Source: CBFGRU01 sp965651255
Lineage (GTDB): Bacteria; Planctomycetota; Phycisphaerae; Phycisphaerales; SM1A02
Direction of reading: 5' to 3'
Length of the DNA stretch: 16,145 nucleotides
Assembly: GCA_965651255.1 (NCBI GenBank)
Contig: CBFGRU010000042.1
Coordinates: 1 to 16,145, forward strand
Shown here in pieces: positions 1 through 7,235 of the stretch. Made by a program: the position numbers and the translations under genes. Position 1 is the first letter of the stretch. Every line of letters starts with the position of its first letter. The notes beneath the pieces were generated by a model that was given only the letters and a program-made list of their open reading frames with translations, was not told the DNA's origin and did no database searches.

Positions 1-2
1 AT

Positions 3-116
3 CAGCCCGGCGCACCGACCCCGCCCGGCGGCCCGACGCCTCCATCACCCGGTCCTGGCGGTCCTTCACCGGGTCCCGGCCCGGGTGGCCCGTCGCCCGG
101 TGGCGCCCCGATCTGA
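3..116 (+). CDS. C-terminal tail of a Pro/Gly-rich protein (partial)
   Basis: This is the 3' end of a gene that starts before the window. It reads in the third plus frame to a TGA stop at 114-116. The 37 visible residues are almost only Pro, Gly, Ser, Thr and Ala, in imperfect repeats of a PGPGGPSPG-like unit, and end in GAPI. Such tails are usually flexible, low-complexity extensions. Nothing in the visible part identifies the protein. The frame is supported by the repeat periodicity and by the strong terminator that starts 35 bases after the stop codon. Confidence 0.6.
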   Translation, partial: QPGAPTPPGGPTPPSPGPGGPSPGPGPGGPSPGGAPI

Positions 117-151
117 TTCAGCTGGGTCGTCCCTCATCACACTGACCGTTG

Positions 152-183
152 CCGCGCCCGTTTTTCGACGGGCGCGGTTTTTT
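152..183 (+). terminator. Rho-independent terminator after the Pro/Gly-rich gene
   Basis: A perfect 10-bp stem (CCGCGCCCGT at 152-161, ACGGGCGCGG at 168-177) encloses a 6-nt loop and is followed directly by six T residues (178-183). It separates the upstream partial gene from the fatty-acid cluster, so the fab genes should have their own promoter between about 184 and 350. Confidence 0.9.
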
Positions 184-241
184 CATTCATTCGGGGCGAT
201 GTTGAACCGCGCTTTCGCAATTCATCTGCAGAGTTTGCGAC

Positions 242-258
242 TGAATCTGAATGATTCA
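242..258. promoter_or_regulatory. Inverted repeat upstream of fabG, possible operator
   Basis: TGAATC (242-247) and GATTCA (253-258) form a 6-bp inverted repeat with a 5-nt spacer. It lies in the relatively AT-rich stretch between the upstream terminator and the fabG ribosome site, where the fab promoter should be. A regulator-binding role is inferred from position only. No convincing -35/-10 pair could be assigned nearby. Confidence 0.25.
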
Positions 259-364
259 CGTGCCGGCGTTTGACGCGCGCGGAAATGCACGGGAAGATCG
301 TGCCTTCCCCCGGTTCATACCGTGGGTGAATGTCAGCCGCGAGATTGAGAAGGAAGATCGATTC

Positions 365-1123
365 GTGACCGCAGCGAACCAGGAAACAACTCAGCCGCGC
401 GTGGCCGTCGTCACCGGTGCCAGCCGGGGCATCGGTCGGGCGATCTCGCTCAAGCTGGCCGCCGATGGTCACCATGTCGTCCTGGTGAGCCGCTCGGAAG
501 AATCGCTTCGCGCGGTGCAGGAAAAGATCGCCGCTGCGGGGGGGCGATCCGATGTTCGCGCGGTGGATGTGGGTGATGGCGAAGCGCTTTCGGCGATGAT
601 CGAAGAGGTCGCCTCGACGCTCGGGCGTCTGGATATTCTCGTGAACAACGCGGGCATCACGCGCGATGGACTGATGCTGCGGATGAGCGATGACGACTTT
701 GATGACATTATCCGGGTAAACCTGCGTTCACCGTTCATCGCCTGCCGGGCAGCAGCCCGGTCGATGATGCGCGGCCGATGGGGGCGGATTATCAACATCG
801 GCTCGGTGTCGGGCCTCATGGGCAACCCGGGGCAGGCGAATTATGCATCTGCGAAGGCGGGGCTGGTTGGCCTGACCAAGACGATTGCGAAGGAACTCGG
901 CCCGAAGGGGATTACCGCCAATGTCGTGGCGCCGGGTTTCATTGAAACAGATATGACCGCCAAGCTTCCCCAGGCGATGAAGGATGAGGTGGTAAAGCAA
1001 CTGCCGCTTCGTCGGCTGGGGCAGGCGGAAGAGATTGCGGCAACGGTCGCGTTCCTCGCCAGCGATGACGCGGGATATATCACCGGCCAGGTGATCGTTG
1101 CCGATGGTGGACTGGCCCCGTAG
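365..1123 (+). CDS. fabG: 3-oxoacyl-[acyl-carrier-protein] reductase FabG
   Basis: FabG performs the NADPH-dependent reduction of beta-ketoacyl-ACP in the cytoplasmic type II fatty-acid elongation cycle. The 252-residue protein is a classical short-chain dehydrogenase. It has the nucleotide-binding TGASRGIG at residues 17-24, NNAG at 94-97, and the catalytic Asn119, Ser147, Tyr160 and Lys164. The Ser-to-Tyr spacing of 13 and the context GNPGQANYASAKAG are typical of FabG rather than of a generic reductase. I chose the GTG at 365 because AAGGAAG (350-356) lies 8 nt upstream and the length then matches the family. The frame stays open further upstream (to an ATG at 251), but that would add 38 unrelated residues. 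It is followed by acpP and fabF, a classic fab gene order. Confidence 0.95.
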   Translation: MTAANQETTQPRVAVVTGASRGIGRAISLKLAADGHHVVLVSRSEESLRAVQEKIAAAGGRSDVRAVDVGDGEALSAMIEEVASTLGRLDILVNNAGITRDGLMLRMSDDDFDDIIRVNLRSPFIACRAAARSMMRGRWGRIINIGSVSGLMGNPGQANYASAKAGLVGLTKTIAKELGPKGITANVVAPGFIETDMTAKLPQAMKDEVVKQLPLRRLGQAEEIAATVAFLASDDAGYITGQVIVADGGLAP

Positions 1124-1174
1124 CTGCTAGGATATCGGCCACGCCCACGGGGTGTTCCCGACGGCCGGCCGTGC

Positions 1175-1202
1175 TTGAAATCGGTCGACGGGCGGTTATC
1201 GT
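1175..1202 (+). promoter_or_regulatory. Possible promoter ahead of acpP
   Basis: TTGAAA (1175-1180) resembles a -35 box, and TATCGT (1197-1202) lies 16 nt further on as a weak -10 box. It sits in the 132-bp gap between fabG and acpP. A separate acpP promoter would fit the high ACP demand of cells, but the -10 match is only 4 of 6, so this is tentative. Confidence 0.25.
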
Positions 1203-1255
1203 TCGCGACATCCGCCAGCATGAATGGGCGGAGATGGCTCCCAGGAGAACTTACC

Positions 1256-1507
1256 GTGACGGAAGCGGAAATCGAAGCCAAGGTGATCGACATCGTCGCC
1301 GAGCAGATGGGTGTGGATAAGACGGAGATCACCCGTGAGACCAGCTTTACCAACGACCTGAATGCCGATTCGCTGGATACGGTCGAACTGGTCATGGAAT
1401 TCGAGGACGAGTTTGAAACCTCGATCCCCGATGAACAGGCGGAAAAGATTCAGACCGTCGGCCAGGCGATTGACTTCATCAAGCAGAGTGTCGGCTCAGA
1501 GAGCTGA
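1256..1507 (+). CDS. acpP: Acyl carrier protein AcpP
   Basis: AcpP is the soluble carrier that holds growing acyl chains on a 4'-phosphopantetheine arm during fatty-acid synthesis. The 83-residue acidic protein has the hallmark NADSLDTVELV motif, with Ser39 of DSL as the attachment site, and the expected downstream acidic helix (VMEFEDEF) that contacts partner enzymes. The GTG at 1256 is preferred because AGGAG (1243-1247) lies 8 nt upstream and the protein then starts VTEAEIEAKV, as in other ACPs. The frame is open upstream, but that extension is not ACP-like. It lies between fabG and fabF on the same strand. Length is normal for the family. Confidence 0.97.
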   Translation: MTEAEIEAKVIDIVAEQMGVDKTEITRETSFTNDLNADSLDTVELVMEFEDEFETSIPDEQAEKIQTVGQAIDFIKQSVGSES

Positions 1508-1587
1508 GCGGCTGGATCGATCATGGCGCGTCGGGTCCGCTGCACGCAGCGGGCGCCAACCGTCGTAGACCGGTGCGGGATCGTCGC

Positions 1588-2844
1588 ATGAGCAGTTTTG
1601 AACGCCGTCGGGTAGTCATCACCGGCCTCGGTGCCGTGACGAATGTCGGTATCGATGTGCCGACGATGTGGCGTGCGCTGTTGGAAGGGCGCTCCGGCAT
1701 CGGGCCGATCACCGCCTTCGAGCAGGGCGATGAATGGTCGGTGCGCATCGCGGGCGAGATTCACGGCTGGGATCCAGCGGTGAAGATTGATCATCGCGAG
1801 ACCAAGCGGATGGATCGGTTCTGCGCGATGGGCTTGTACGCCGCCGTCGAGGCAGCGGAAGACTGCGGGATCGACTTCCAACAGGGCGATCCCTATCGGC
1901 GCGGCGTTGCGATCGGCTCCGGCATCGGCGGGATTCTGACGATTGAGCATGGACATGCGAACCTGCTCAAGTCCGGTCCGCGCAAGATCAGTCCCTTCAC
2001 CGTGCCCAAACTCATGGTGAATGCGTGCGCTGGCAACGTCTCGATCCGTTTCAACCTGCGCGGTGCGAATACGGCGACGGCGACGGCGTGTGCAACCGGT
2101 GGGCACGCCATCGGGAGCGCCTATCACCTGATTCAGCGCGGCGATGCGGAAGTCATGCTCGCCGGCGGCAGTGAAGCGGCGATCAGTCCGCTGTGCATCG
2201 GCTCGTTTGCCGCGATGAAGGCGCTGTCGGCCCGGAATGATGATCCGGCGCGGGCATCGCGGCCGTTCGATCGCGATCGAGACGGCTTCGTGCTTGCCGA
2301 AGGAGCAGCCGTCGTCGTGCTGGAAGAGCTTGAGCACGCTCGCAAGCGCGGGGCAAACATTTACGCGGAGATCACGGGATTCGGCTCCTCCGGCGATGCC
2401 GGGCACATTGCTGCCCCCGACCCTGAAGGAGCGGGTGCCGCCCAGGCGATGCGCGTCGCCCTGCAGCAGGCGCAGCTCGAACCAAAGGCGGTGGACTACA
2501 TCAATGCCCACGGGACGAGTACCCCGCTGGGTGATGCCGCGGAAGTTCTCGCGGTGAAGTCGCTCTTTGCCGATCACGCGAAGAACCTCTGCATCTCATC
2601 CACGAAGTCGATGACCGGCCACTGTCTGGGCGCTGCGGGGGGAATCGAATCGGTGGTGACGATTCTTGCGGTGCGAGATGGCGTCGCCCCGCCGACGATC
2701 AACCTGGATCATCCGGATGATGGGTTTGACCTCGACTTTGTCGCGAATCAGGCGCAGCAGCGGCCGTTGCGCCACGCCCTGAACAACACATTCGGGTTCG
2801 GTGGTCACAACGTTTCACTGGTGTTCAGCCGCTTTGAAGCGTGA
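1588..2844 (+). CDS. fabF: 3-oxoacyl-[acyl-carrier-protein] synthase II FabF
   Basis: FabF condenses malonyl-ACP with acyl-ACP to extend the chain by two carbons. The 418-residue thiolase-fold protein carries the full catalytic set: nucleophile Cys168 in TATACATGG, His308 in NAHGTSTPLGD, and Lys340 plus His345 in KSMTGHCLGAAGG. The C-terminal NNTFGFGGHN loop is also present. These positions run five residues ahead of the E. coli enzyme throughout, so no domain is missing. I chose the ATG at 1588, with a weak CGGGA 7 nt upstream. A GTG at 1573 would add only five residues and has no better ribosome site. It lies 80 bp after acpP on the same strand. Confidence 0.96.
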   Translation: MSSFERRRVVITGLGAVTNVGIDVPTMWRALLEGRSGIGPITAFEQGDEWSVRIAGEIHGWDPAVKIDHRETKRMDRFCAMGLYAAVEAAEDCGIDFQQGDPYRRGVAIGSGIGGILTIEHGHANLLKSGPRKISPFTVPKLMVNACAGNVSIRFNLRGANTATATACATGGHAIGSAYHLIQRGDAEVMLAGGSEAAISPLCIGSFAAMKALSARNDDPARASRPFDRDRDGFVLAEGAAVVVLEELEHARKRGANIYAEITGFGSSGDAGHIAAPDPEGAGAAQAMRVALQQAQLEPKAVDYINAHGTSTPLGDAAEVLAVKSLFADHAKNLCISSTKSMTGHCLGAAGGIESVVTILAVRDGVAPPTINLDHPDDGFDLDFVANQAQQRPLRHALNNTFGFGGHNVSLVFSRFEA

Positions 2845-2871
2845 TTGACGGGGTTGGCCCGTGGTTTCTGG

Positions 2872-2892
2872 GGGTTTCCGGAGGGTTTCCGG
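2872..2892 (+). repeat. Tandem 10-nt repeat in the fabF-fliN gap
   Basis: GGGTTTCCGG occurs twice (2872-2881 and 2883-2892), separated by one A. A degenerate third unit (TGGTTTCTGGG, 2862-2872) precedes them, giving an 11-nt period. It lies in the 94-bp gap after fabF. It could be a slippage product or a site for a helix-periodic binding protein; nothing decides between them. Confidence 0.4.
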
Positions 2893-2938
2893 GCGGTGAC
2901 GCTCAACCTGACCCCGGAACGCTGCCGATAACAGGGTC

Positions 2939-3283
2939 ATGCCTTCGCGACTGGATGGTGTTCTCAAGCTCGAAGTCCCGCTGATTGTGCAGATCGCCGA
3001 GCGCTCGATGCGCGTGCGGGATGTGGTGAATCTCGCGCCGGGCTCGATCGTGGAGTTGCCGAAGAGTTCTGAGGAGGAACTGGAGATTCTGGCGAACAAC
3101 AAGGCGATCGGTTTCGGCACGGCGGTCAAGGTTGGCGAGAACTTCGGAGTGCGCGTAACCTTCATCGGGTCGCTGAAGGACCGAATCAGAGCGTTGGGCG
3201 GAGAGGAAGCCGCCGCGTCACCCGCTGCGGAAGAGCGGGCTGATCATCTCGCAACGCCGGAACCCGAAACCGCCAGCGCCTGA
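2939..3283 (+). CDS. fliN: FliN-type flagellar motor switch / SpoA-domain protein
   Basis: The 114-residue protein is essentially one SpoA (FliN/FliM C-terminal) domain. It shows the pattern VPLIVQIAERSMRVRDVVNL, then PGSIVEL, then LEILANNKAIGFGTAV and ENFGVRVTFIG. In flagellated bacteria FliN forms the C-ring that reverses rotor direction and docks export cargo; SpoA domains also occur in type III secretion sorting platforms. The last 35 residues or so are Ala/Glu/Pro-rich and probably disordered. The ATG at 2939 starts just before the conserved domain, although its ribosome site is poor. No other flagellar gene is visible here: neighbours are fabF upstream and a glycosidase 40 bp downstream. 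Family assignment is solid; the motor role is inferred. Confidence 0.85.
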   Translation: MPSRLDGVLKLEVPLIVQIAERSMRVRDVVNLAPGSIVELPKSSEEELEILANNKAIGFGTAVKVGENFGVRVTFIGSLKDRIRALGGEEAAASPAAEERADHLATPEPETASA

Positions 3284-3299
3284 GGCGGTGCACCGCCTC
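3282..3299. repeat. 18-nt perfect palindrome at the fliN stop codon
   Basis: GAGGCGGTGCACCGCCTC is fully self-complementary. As RNA it can form a 7-bp GC-rich hairpin with a TGCA loop, starting inside the fliN TGA. No T-tract follows, so it is not a standard terminator. It may slow ribosomes, stabilise a 3' end or bind a dimeric protein between fliN and the glycosidase gene. Confidence 0.5.
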
Positions 3300-3323
3300 T
3301 GAGCATCGCGGGAGTCTCGTTTC

Positions 3324-5348
3324 ATGCCGCGCAACATACCCGTCGGTAACGGCGAATTGCTCGTCACGTTTGACGATCTGTATCGCGTTCGTGATATCTA
3401 CTACCCGCGCGTCGGTATGCCGAATCACACGGCAGGCCATGTGCAGCGGTTCGGTGTCTGGGCTGATGGTCAGTTCGCCTGGGTGGAAGACCCCGCGTGG
3501 ACACGCGACCTGCGCTACAAGCCCGACACGATGATTACCGAAGTGCGATTGAAGCACGAAGGGCTCGGCGTTGAACTCATCTGCCACGATGCGGTGGATT
3601 ACGCAGCCCCGGTCTTCTTCCGCAAGATCATCGTGATCGATCTGCTCGGCAAGCCGCGCGATGTGCGACTGTTCTTTCATCACGACCTGTCAGTGCACGG
3701 AACAGCGGTCGGCGATACGGTGAATTACGATCCGGGCACCGCGGGGCTGGTGCACTACAAGGATGACATCTACTTCCTCATCAACGCCTGCGATGAACGG
3801 AAGTGCGGCATTGACCACTGGGCGACCGGCGCGAAACGCATCGGACGCGCAGAAGGCACGTGGCGCGATGCGGAAGATGGTCAGCTCTCGCGCAACGCGA
3901 TCGCGCAGGGATCGGTGGATTCCACGGTCGGCATCAACCTGCAACTTGCGCCGAACGGTTCGAGTCAGGTCATCTACTGGCTCGCGGCAGGCCCGACCTA
4001 CCAGGCGGTAAAGTCGCTGAACCAGAAGATCTGGCAGCGCACACCGCAGCGGATGATGGATCGGACGGAAGCGTACTGGCGACTGTGGGCCACGAAGGAG
4101 CCGGTGGACTTCTCACCCCTGCCCGAACCGTTTCGCGACATGTTTGTGCGCAGTCAGCTTATTGTGCGCACACAGATCGACAACGGCGGCGCGATCATTG
4201 CAGCGAACGACACGGACATCACGCACTTCGCAGGCGACACGTATTCCTACATGTGGCCGCGCGATGGCGCTCTCGTCGCCTACGCGCTGGTGCTCGCGCA
4301 CCAGGGTGAACTCAGCCGTTCGTTCTTCCGTTTCTGCGGCAATCTGATCGAGTCGGATGGCTTCTTCCTGCACAAGTACAACCCGTCGGGCACGCTCGCT
4401 TCGAGCTGGCACCCGTGGATGCTGGAGAATCACGAAGTGCTGCCCATCCAGCAGGATGAAACCGCGCTGGTGTTGTGGGCGCTGAGGCAGCACTTCCTGG
4501 TCTTTCGTGATGTTGAGTTCATCAAGCCGCTGTATCACACGCTGGTGACGACTGCGGCGGACTGGATGCTGCAGCATCGTGATCATCACGGCCTGCCGAG
4601 ACCGACCTGGGACCTGTGGGAAGAACGGCGTGGTGTCCACCTGTGGACGGTCGCGGCAACGATCGGCGGCCTGACGGCAGCGGCGGAGTTCGCGCGCGAT
4701 ATGGGCGCGTTCGACCGCGCTGCCAGCTACCTCGAAGGGGCCGAGCGCATGCGCGGGGCGATGATGCGCCACCTGTGGGTGCCCGAGCGACAGCGCTTCG
4801 CGCGCATGGCCACCCCGCTGGAAGATGGCTCGTACCGGCTCGATCTTTCCGCCGACAGCGCGAACGCGGGCATTTTCATGTTCGATGCGCTGCCGGCGAA
4901 TCATCCGGCCGTTGCGGCTGACCTGGGCGCGATCCGCGATCGATTGTGGATCAAATCAAGTATTGGCGGAAGCGCCAGGTACGAGCGCGACTACTATCAC
5001 CAGATCGAGCGCGAAGACCTGGAGAATGTTCCCGGCAACCCGTGGGTCATCTCCACGCTCTGGCAGGCGCAGCACCAGATCGCCCGCGCAACCGATCTGA
5101 AGGAACTGGAGAAGGCACTGAAGTACCTCGAATGGACGCGCGAACGCGCTGCGCCATCGGGCGTACTGGCCGAGCAGTATCACCCCTACACGGGCGAGCC
5201 GGTCAGTGTCAGTCCGCTCACGTGGTCACACGCGACGGTGATGATCACCGTGATGGAGTATCTGCTCAAGCATGCTGTCCTCACCGGAAAACGCTCGGGC
5301 GTCGTTGCGGAACTGGCCAGTCCCGGCCTCGAAGACTACCCGCGCTGA
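3324..5348 (+). CDS. Glycoside hydrolase family 15 (glucoamylase/trehalase-like)
   Basis: The 674-residue protein has the two-domain layout of prokaryotic GH15: an N-terminal beta-sandwich (about residues 1-270) and an (alpha/alpha)6 barrel (about 290-670). Barrel motifs are YMWPRDGA at 309-316, the general acid region DLWEERRG with Glu433/Glu434, and the general base Glu617 in AEQYHPYTG, followed by SPLTWSHA. Family members release glucose from alpha-glucans or split trehalose by an inverting mechanism; the exact substrate cannot be read from sequence. There is no signal peptide, so it should act in the cytoplasm, for example on glycogen, maltodextrins or trehalose. The ATG at 3324 has GGGAG 9 nt upstream. 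It may be co-transcribed with fliN. Its last 13 bases overlap the convergent membrane-protein gene. Confidence 0.92.
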   Translation: MPRNIPVGNGELLVTFDDLYRVRDIYYPRVGMPNHTAGHVQRFGVWADGQFAWVEDPAWTRDLRYKPDTMITEVRLKHEGLGVELICHDAVDYAAPVFFRKIIVIDLLGKPRDVRLFFHHDLSVHGTAVGDTVNYDPGTAGLVHYKDDIYFLINACDERKCGIDHWATGAKRIGRAEGTWRDAEDGQLSRNAIAQGSVDSTVGINLQLAPNGSSQVIYWLAAGPTYQAVKSLNQKIWQRTPQRMMDRTEAYWRLWATKEPVDFSPLPEPFRDMFVRSQLIVRTQIDNGGAIIAANDTDITHFAGDTYSYMWPRDGALVAYALVLAHQGELSRSFFRFCGNLIESDGFFLHKYNPSGTLASSWHPWMLENHEVLPIQQDETALVLWALRQHFLVFRDVEFIKPLYHTLVTTAADWMLQHRDHHGLPRPTWDLWEERRGVHLWTVAATIGGLTAAAEFARDMGAFDRAASYLEGAERMRGAMMRHLWVPERQRFARMATPLEDGSYRLDLSADSANAGIFMFDALPANHPAVAADLGAIRDRLWIKSSIGGSARYERDYYHQIEREDLENVPGNPWVISTLWQAQHQIARATDLKELEKALKYLEWTRERAAPSGVLAEQYHPYTGEPVSVSPLTWSHATVMITVMEYLLKHAVLTGKRSGVVAELASPGLEDYPR

Positions 5349-6289
5349 TTGACCATGGGCGGCCGTGGAAGGGGCGGCGGCTCCAGGCCATCCGTCCGCC
5401 ACAGCGTGCTGAGGGAGGCCTGCATGCGCGGCGGCAGGAGGTACCGAATCATGATGCGCATGACACTGCGGCCGAACACAATCGAGGGCAGAAGAACGAG
5501 CGCCGTCAACAGCGTGACCGCCCACAGAATCGGCTTTCCGACCAATTGCTCGCTCGCCCGCCAGATACTCACCACCGAGTATTGGCTTGGCGTAAACGCC
5601 TGCTGGAAGAGCAGGGTCCAGACGAGCAGGATTCCGCAGTAAATGATCCACCAGAGGATGAGCCCTTTTCGACGCCAGTGTATGAGGACTGCCGCCCAGA
5701 CGGTTCCGAGCGCAAACGTCAGCAGGAGATGAGGCGTCAGCATCATGAGCAGTTCGGGCCAGCGAATCAGCGCGCCGAATCCGCCCAGTTCCTGACGCAG
5801 CGCTGCGATATCCTGCTGTGCCCACCACTGGTCGAAGTCGAGACTGGGGTTGTACGTACCGACGGGTGAAGTCTGCTGCTGCTCCGGCGGCAAGGTGGCG
5901 AGGTAGCTTTGTCGAATCGGTTCGTTCGCGCTGAAGGAAGTCGCCGATGCCACGCCATAGGCGATCCCAGCCAGCGCAGCCGTGCCGCCAAAGCCAAGAA
6001 TGAGAATCAACAGGGTCCACATGACCAGCCATAACCCGTGGAGTTTTCCGAGCCATTGGGCGAGTACCGGTTGCTGCTGAATCGCGGCCACACTCCCGCA
6101 TTCGGGACAGCGGACGATCAGCATCTGATAGTGCTGCTCGCGCAGTACGGGCTGCCCCGTGAGGTTGTAGGCGCACTGCTGGCACAATCGGTCGCCGCGC
6201 ACCAGGCCGATCCGTTCATCCTGCGCCGCCGCCACGGATGGTTGGCGATGGACCGGTTCAGAAGTGCGCCGGGTCTGGTCATCGTTCAT
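5336..6289 (-). CDS. Zinc-ribbon membrane protein A (third of a tandem trio)
   Basis: I do not recognise a named family. The 317-residue protein has an N-terminal zinc ribbon: Cys36 and Cys39 (CQQCAYNL), then Cys61 and Cys64 (CPECG), with 21 residues between the pairs. About four hydrophobic segments follow: LWLVMWTLLILILGFGG, LLMMLTPHLLLTFALGTVW, ILWWIIYCGILLVWTLL and PILWAVTLLTALVLLPSIV. A polar loop of roughly 70 residues lies between the first two. The tail has RYLLPPRM...SLWR, shared with protein B, then a Pro-rich end. The ATG at 6289 forms a TGATG junction with the stop of protein B, so the two are probably translationally coupled. The longer open frame upstream lies over protein B and is not this gene. 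A role as membrane sensor or assembly factor would be speculation. Confidence 0.8.
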   Translation of the reverse strand: MNDDQTRRTSEPVHRQPSVAAAQDERIGLVRGDRLCQQCAYNLTGQPVLREQHYQMLIVRCPECGSVAAIQQQPVLAQWLGKLHGLWLVMWTLLILILGFGGTAALAGIAYGVASATSFSANEPIRQSYLATLPPEQQQTSPVGTYNPSLDFDQWWAQQDIAALRQELGGFGALIRWPELLMMLTPHLLLTFALGTVWAAVLIHWRRKGLILWWIIYCGILLVWTLLFQQAFTPSQYSVVSIWRASEQLVGKPILWAVTLLTALVLLPSIVFGRSVMRIMIRYLLPPRMQASLSTLWRTDGLEPPPLPRPPMVNQRG

Positions 6290-7212
6290 CAGGGTGACTC
6301 CATCGCGCGAGTGGCGGGGGGAGTGAGCGCAGGCAGGTGTCGCGCATCGTGCATCCACAATGAACGCAGCTTCACGCGCAGCGGCGGTGGCAGTAGAACT
6401 TGCACGTACCACCGCGCCAGCGCCCGACCGATGACCACGCCGACCACCATCGACCCACCGTAGCAAATCGTGGCAAAGGGGAACGTCCACCACATCACGA
6501 TCGCATTGACCGTCAAGCTTGCGCTGTAGAAGTAGGCCACCATCGCCCGGTCGTACGAGGGCAGCCAGGTGAGAAACAGAACCCATCCGAAGAAGGTCAT
6601 CACGACCATGACCATGATGCGCCGATGCAGCGGTTGACCCCAGAGAATGAGTGACCACACCACACCGGCCAGAACAAACCCGCTCATCGCAGGAATCCAT
6701 CCGAACAGGGTCCACCAGGGAAACCACGTCGTCCACGGCCCCATGCGATCGAGCACCGCGCGGCCGCCAACGCGTGAAACATACTCCACGCGCAGTGGGC
6801 GGTCCGATTCCGCAGTTTCCTTCGCAATCCTTTCTTCGATCATGCCCGCGGTGATCGCATCTTCAATCTTCCCGCCCGTTTCATTCACCAGCCAGCGGCT
6901 CATCTCGAACGAGGTGATGCCCAGCATGGACACCGTCGTACAGACCAACCCCAGACACACGATCAACCAGAGGACTGCCACGAAGGGACGAACGAACGGC
7001 CCCATCGGCGGAGCAGCCGGATAGACCTCGAGCGCCGCCCGCTCACCGCACGCGGGGCAGGTCACCAGGTGCAGTCCCGTTCGCTCATCGCGGTGATATG
7101 GCTGCCCGCACAAGTCGTACCCGCACCCGGCGCAGGCGCGAACATCCAGCAAATGCGCTGTCTTCGGTCGAGCGGGCTGGGCATCGAGTGGTGTCAAATC
7201 GGTCTCGGTCAT
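6289..7212 (-). CDS. Zinc-ribbon membrane protein B (second of a tandem trio)
   Basis: This 307-residue protein is a paralogue of its two neighbours and has no function I can name. Its zinc ribbon is Cys27/Cys30 (CAGCGYDL) and Cys52/Cys55 (CPACG), again with exactly 21 residues between pairs. Hydrophobic segments include FVAVLWLIVCLGLVCTTVSM, GFVLAGVVWSLILWG, IMVMVVMTFFGWVLFLTWL and a final long stretch near VMWWTFPFATICYGGSMVVG. The loop after the first segment is about 90 residues and contains charged sequence (IEERIAKETAESDR). The C-terminal QVLLPPPLRVKLRSLW matches the tail of protein A. I chose the ATG at 7212, giving an N-terminus of the same style as protein A; no clear ribosome site is visible. 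The gene starts 23 bp after the stop of protein C. Confidence 0.78.
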   Translation of the reverse strand: MTETDLTPLDAQPARPKTAHLLDVRACAGCGYDLCGQPYHRDERTGLHLVTCPACGERAALEVYPAAPPMGPFVRPFVAVLWLIVCLGLVCTTVSMLGITSFEMSRWLVNETGGKIEDAITAGMIEERIAKETAESDRPLRVEYVSRVGGRAVLDRMGPWTTWFPWWTLFGWIPAMSGFVLAGVVWSLILWGQPLHRRIMVMVVMTFFGWVLFLTWLPSYDRAMVAYFYSASLTVNAIVMWWTFPFATICYGGSMVVGVVIGRALARWYVQVLLPPPLRVKLRSLWMHDARHLPALTPPATRAMESP

Positions 7213-7235
7213 GGTGAGTACAACGAACGCGAAAC

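Noticed and set aside
251..364. N-terminal extension of FabG from an ATG at 251
   Set aside because: The 38 extra residues are not FabG-like, whereas the GTG at 365 has a strong ribosome site and gives the normal length.
1450..2577. Long minus-strand open frame (375 residues) opposite acpP and fabF
   Set aside because: It lies antisense to fabF, whose catalytic residues are complete, and its translation is His/Arg-rich without any domain pattern. Long antisense frames are common in GC-rich coding DNA.
4946..5869. Plus-strand open frame of 307 residues across the glycosidase end and beyond
   Set aside because: It runs out of frame through the GH15 catalytic region and then antisense to membrane protein A; the translation is Arg-rich and patternless.
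5226..6185. Minus-strand open frame of 319 residues beside membrane protein A
   Set aside because: It shares the DNA of protein A in another frame and lacks the zinc ribbon and hydrophobic segments that the true frame shows.
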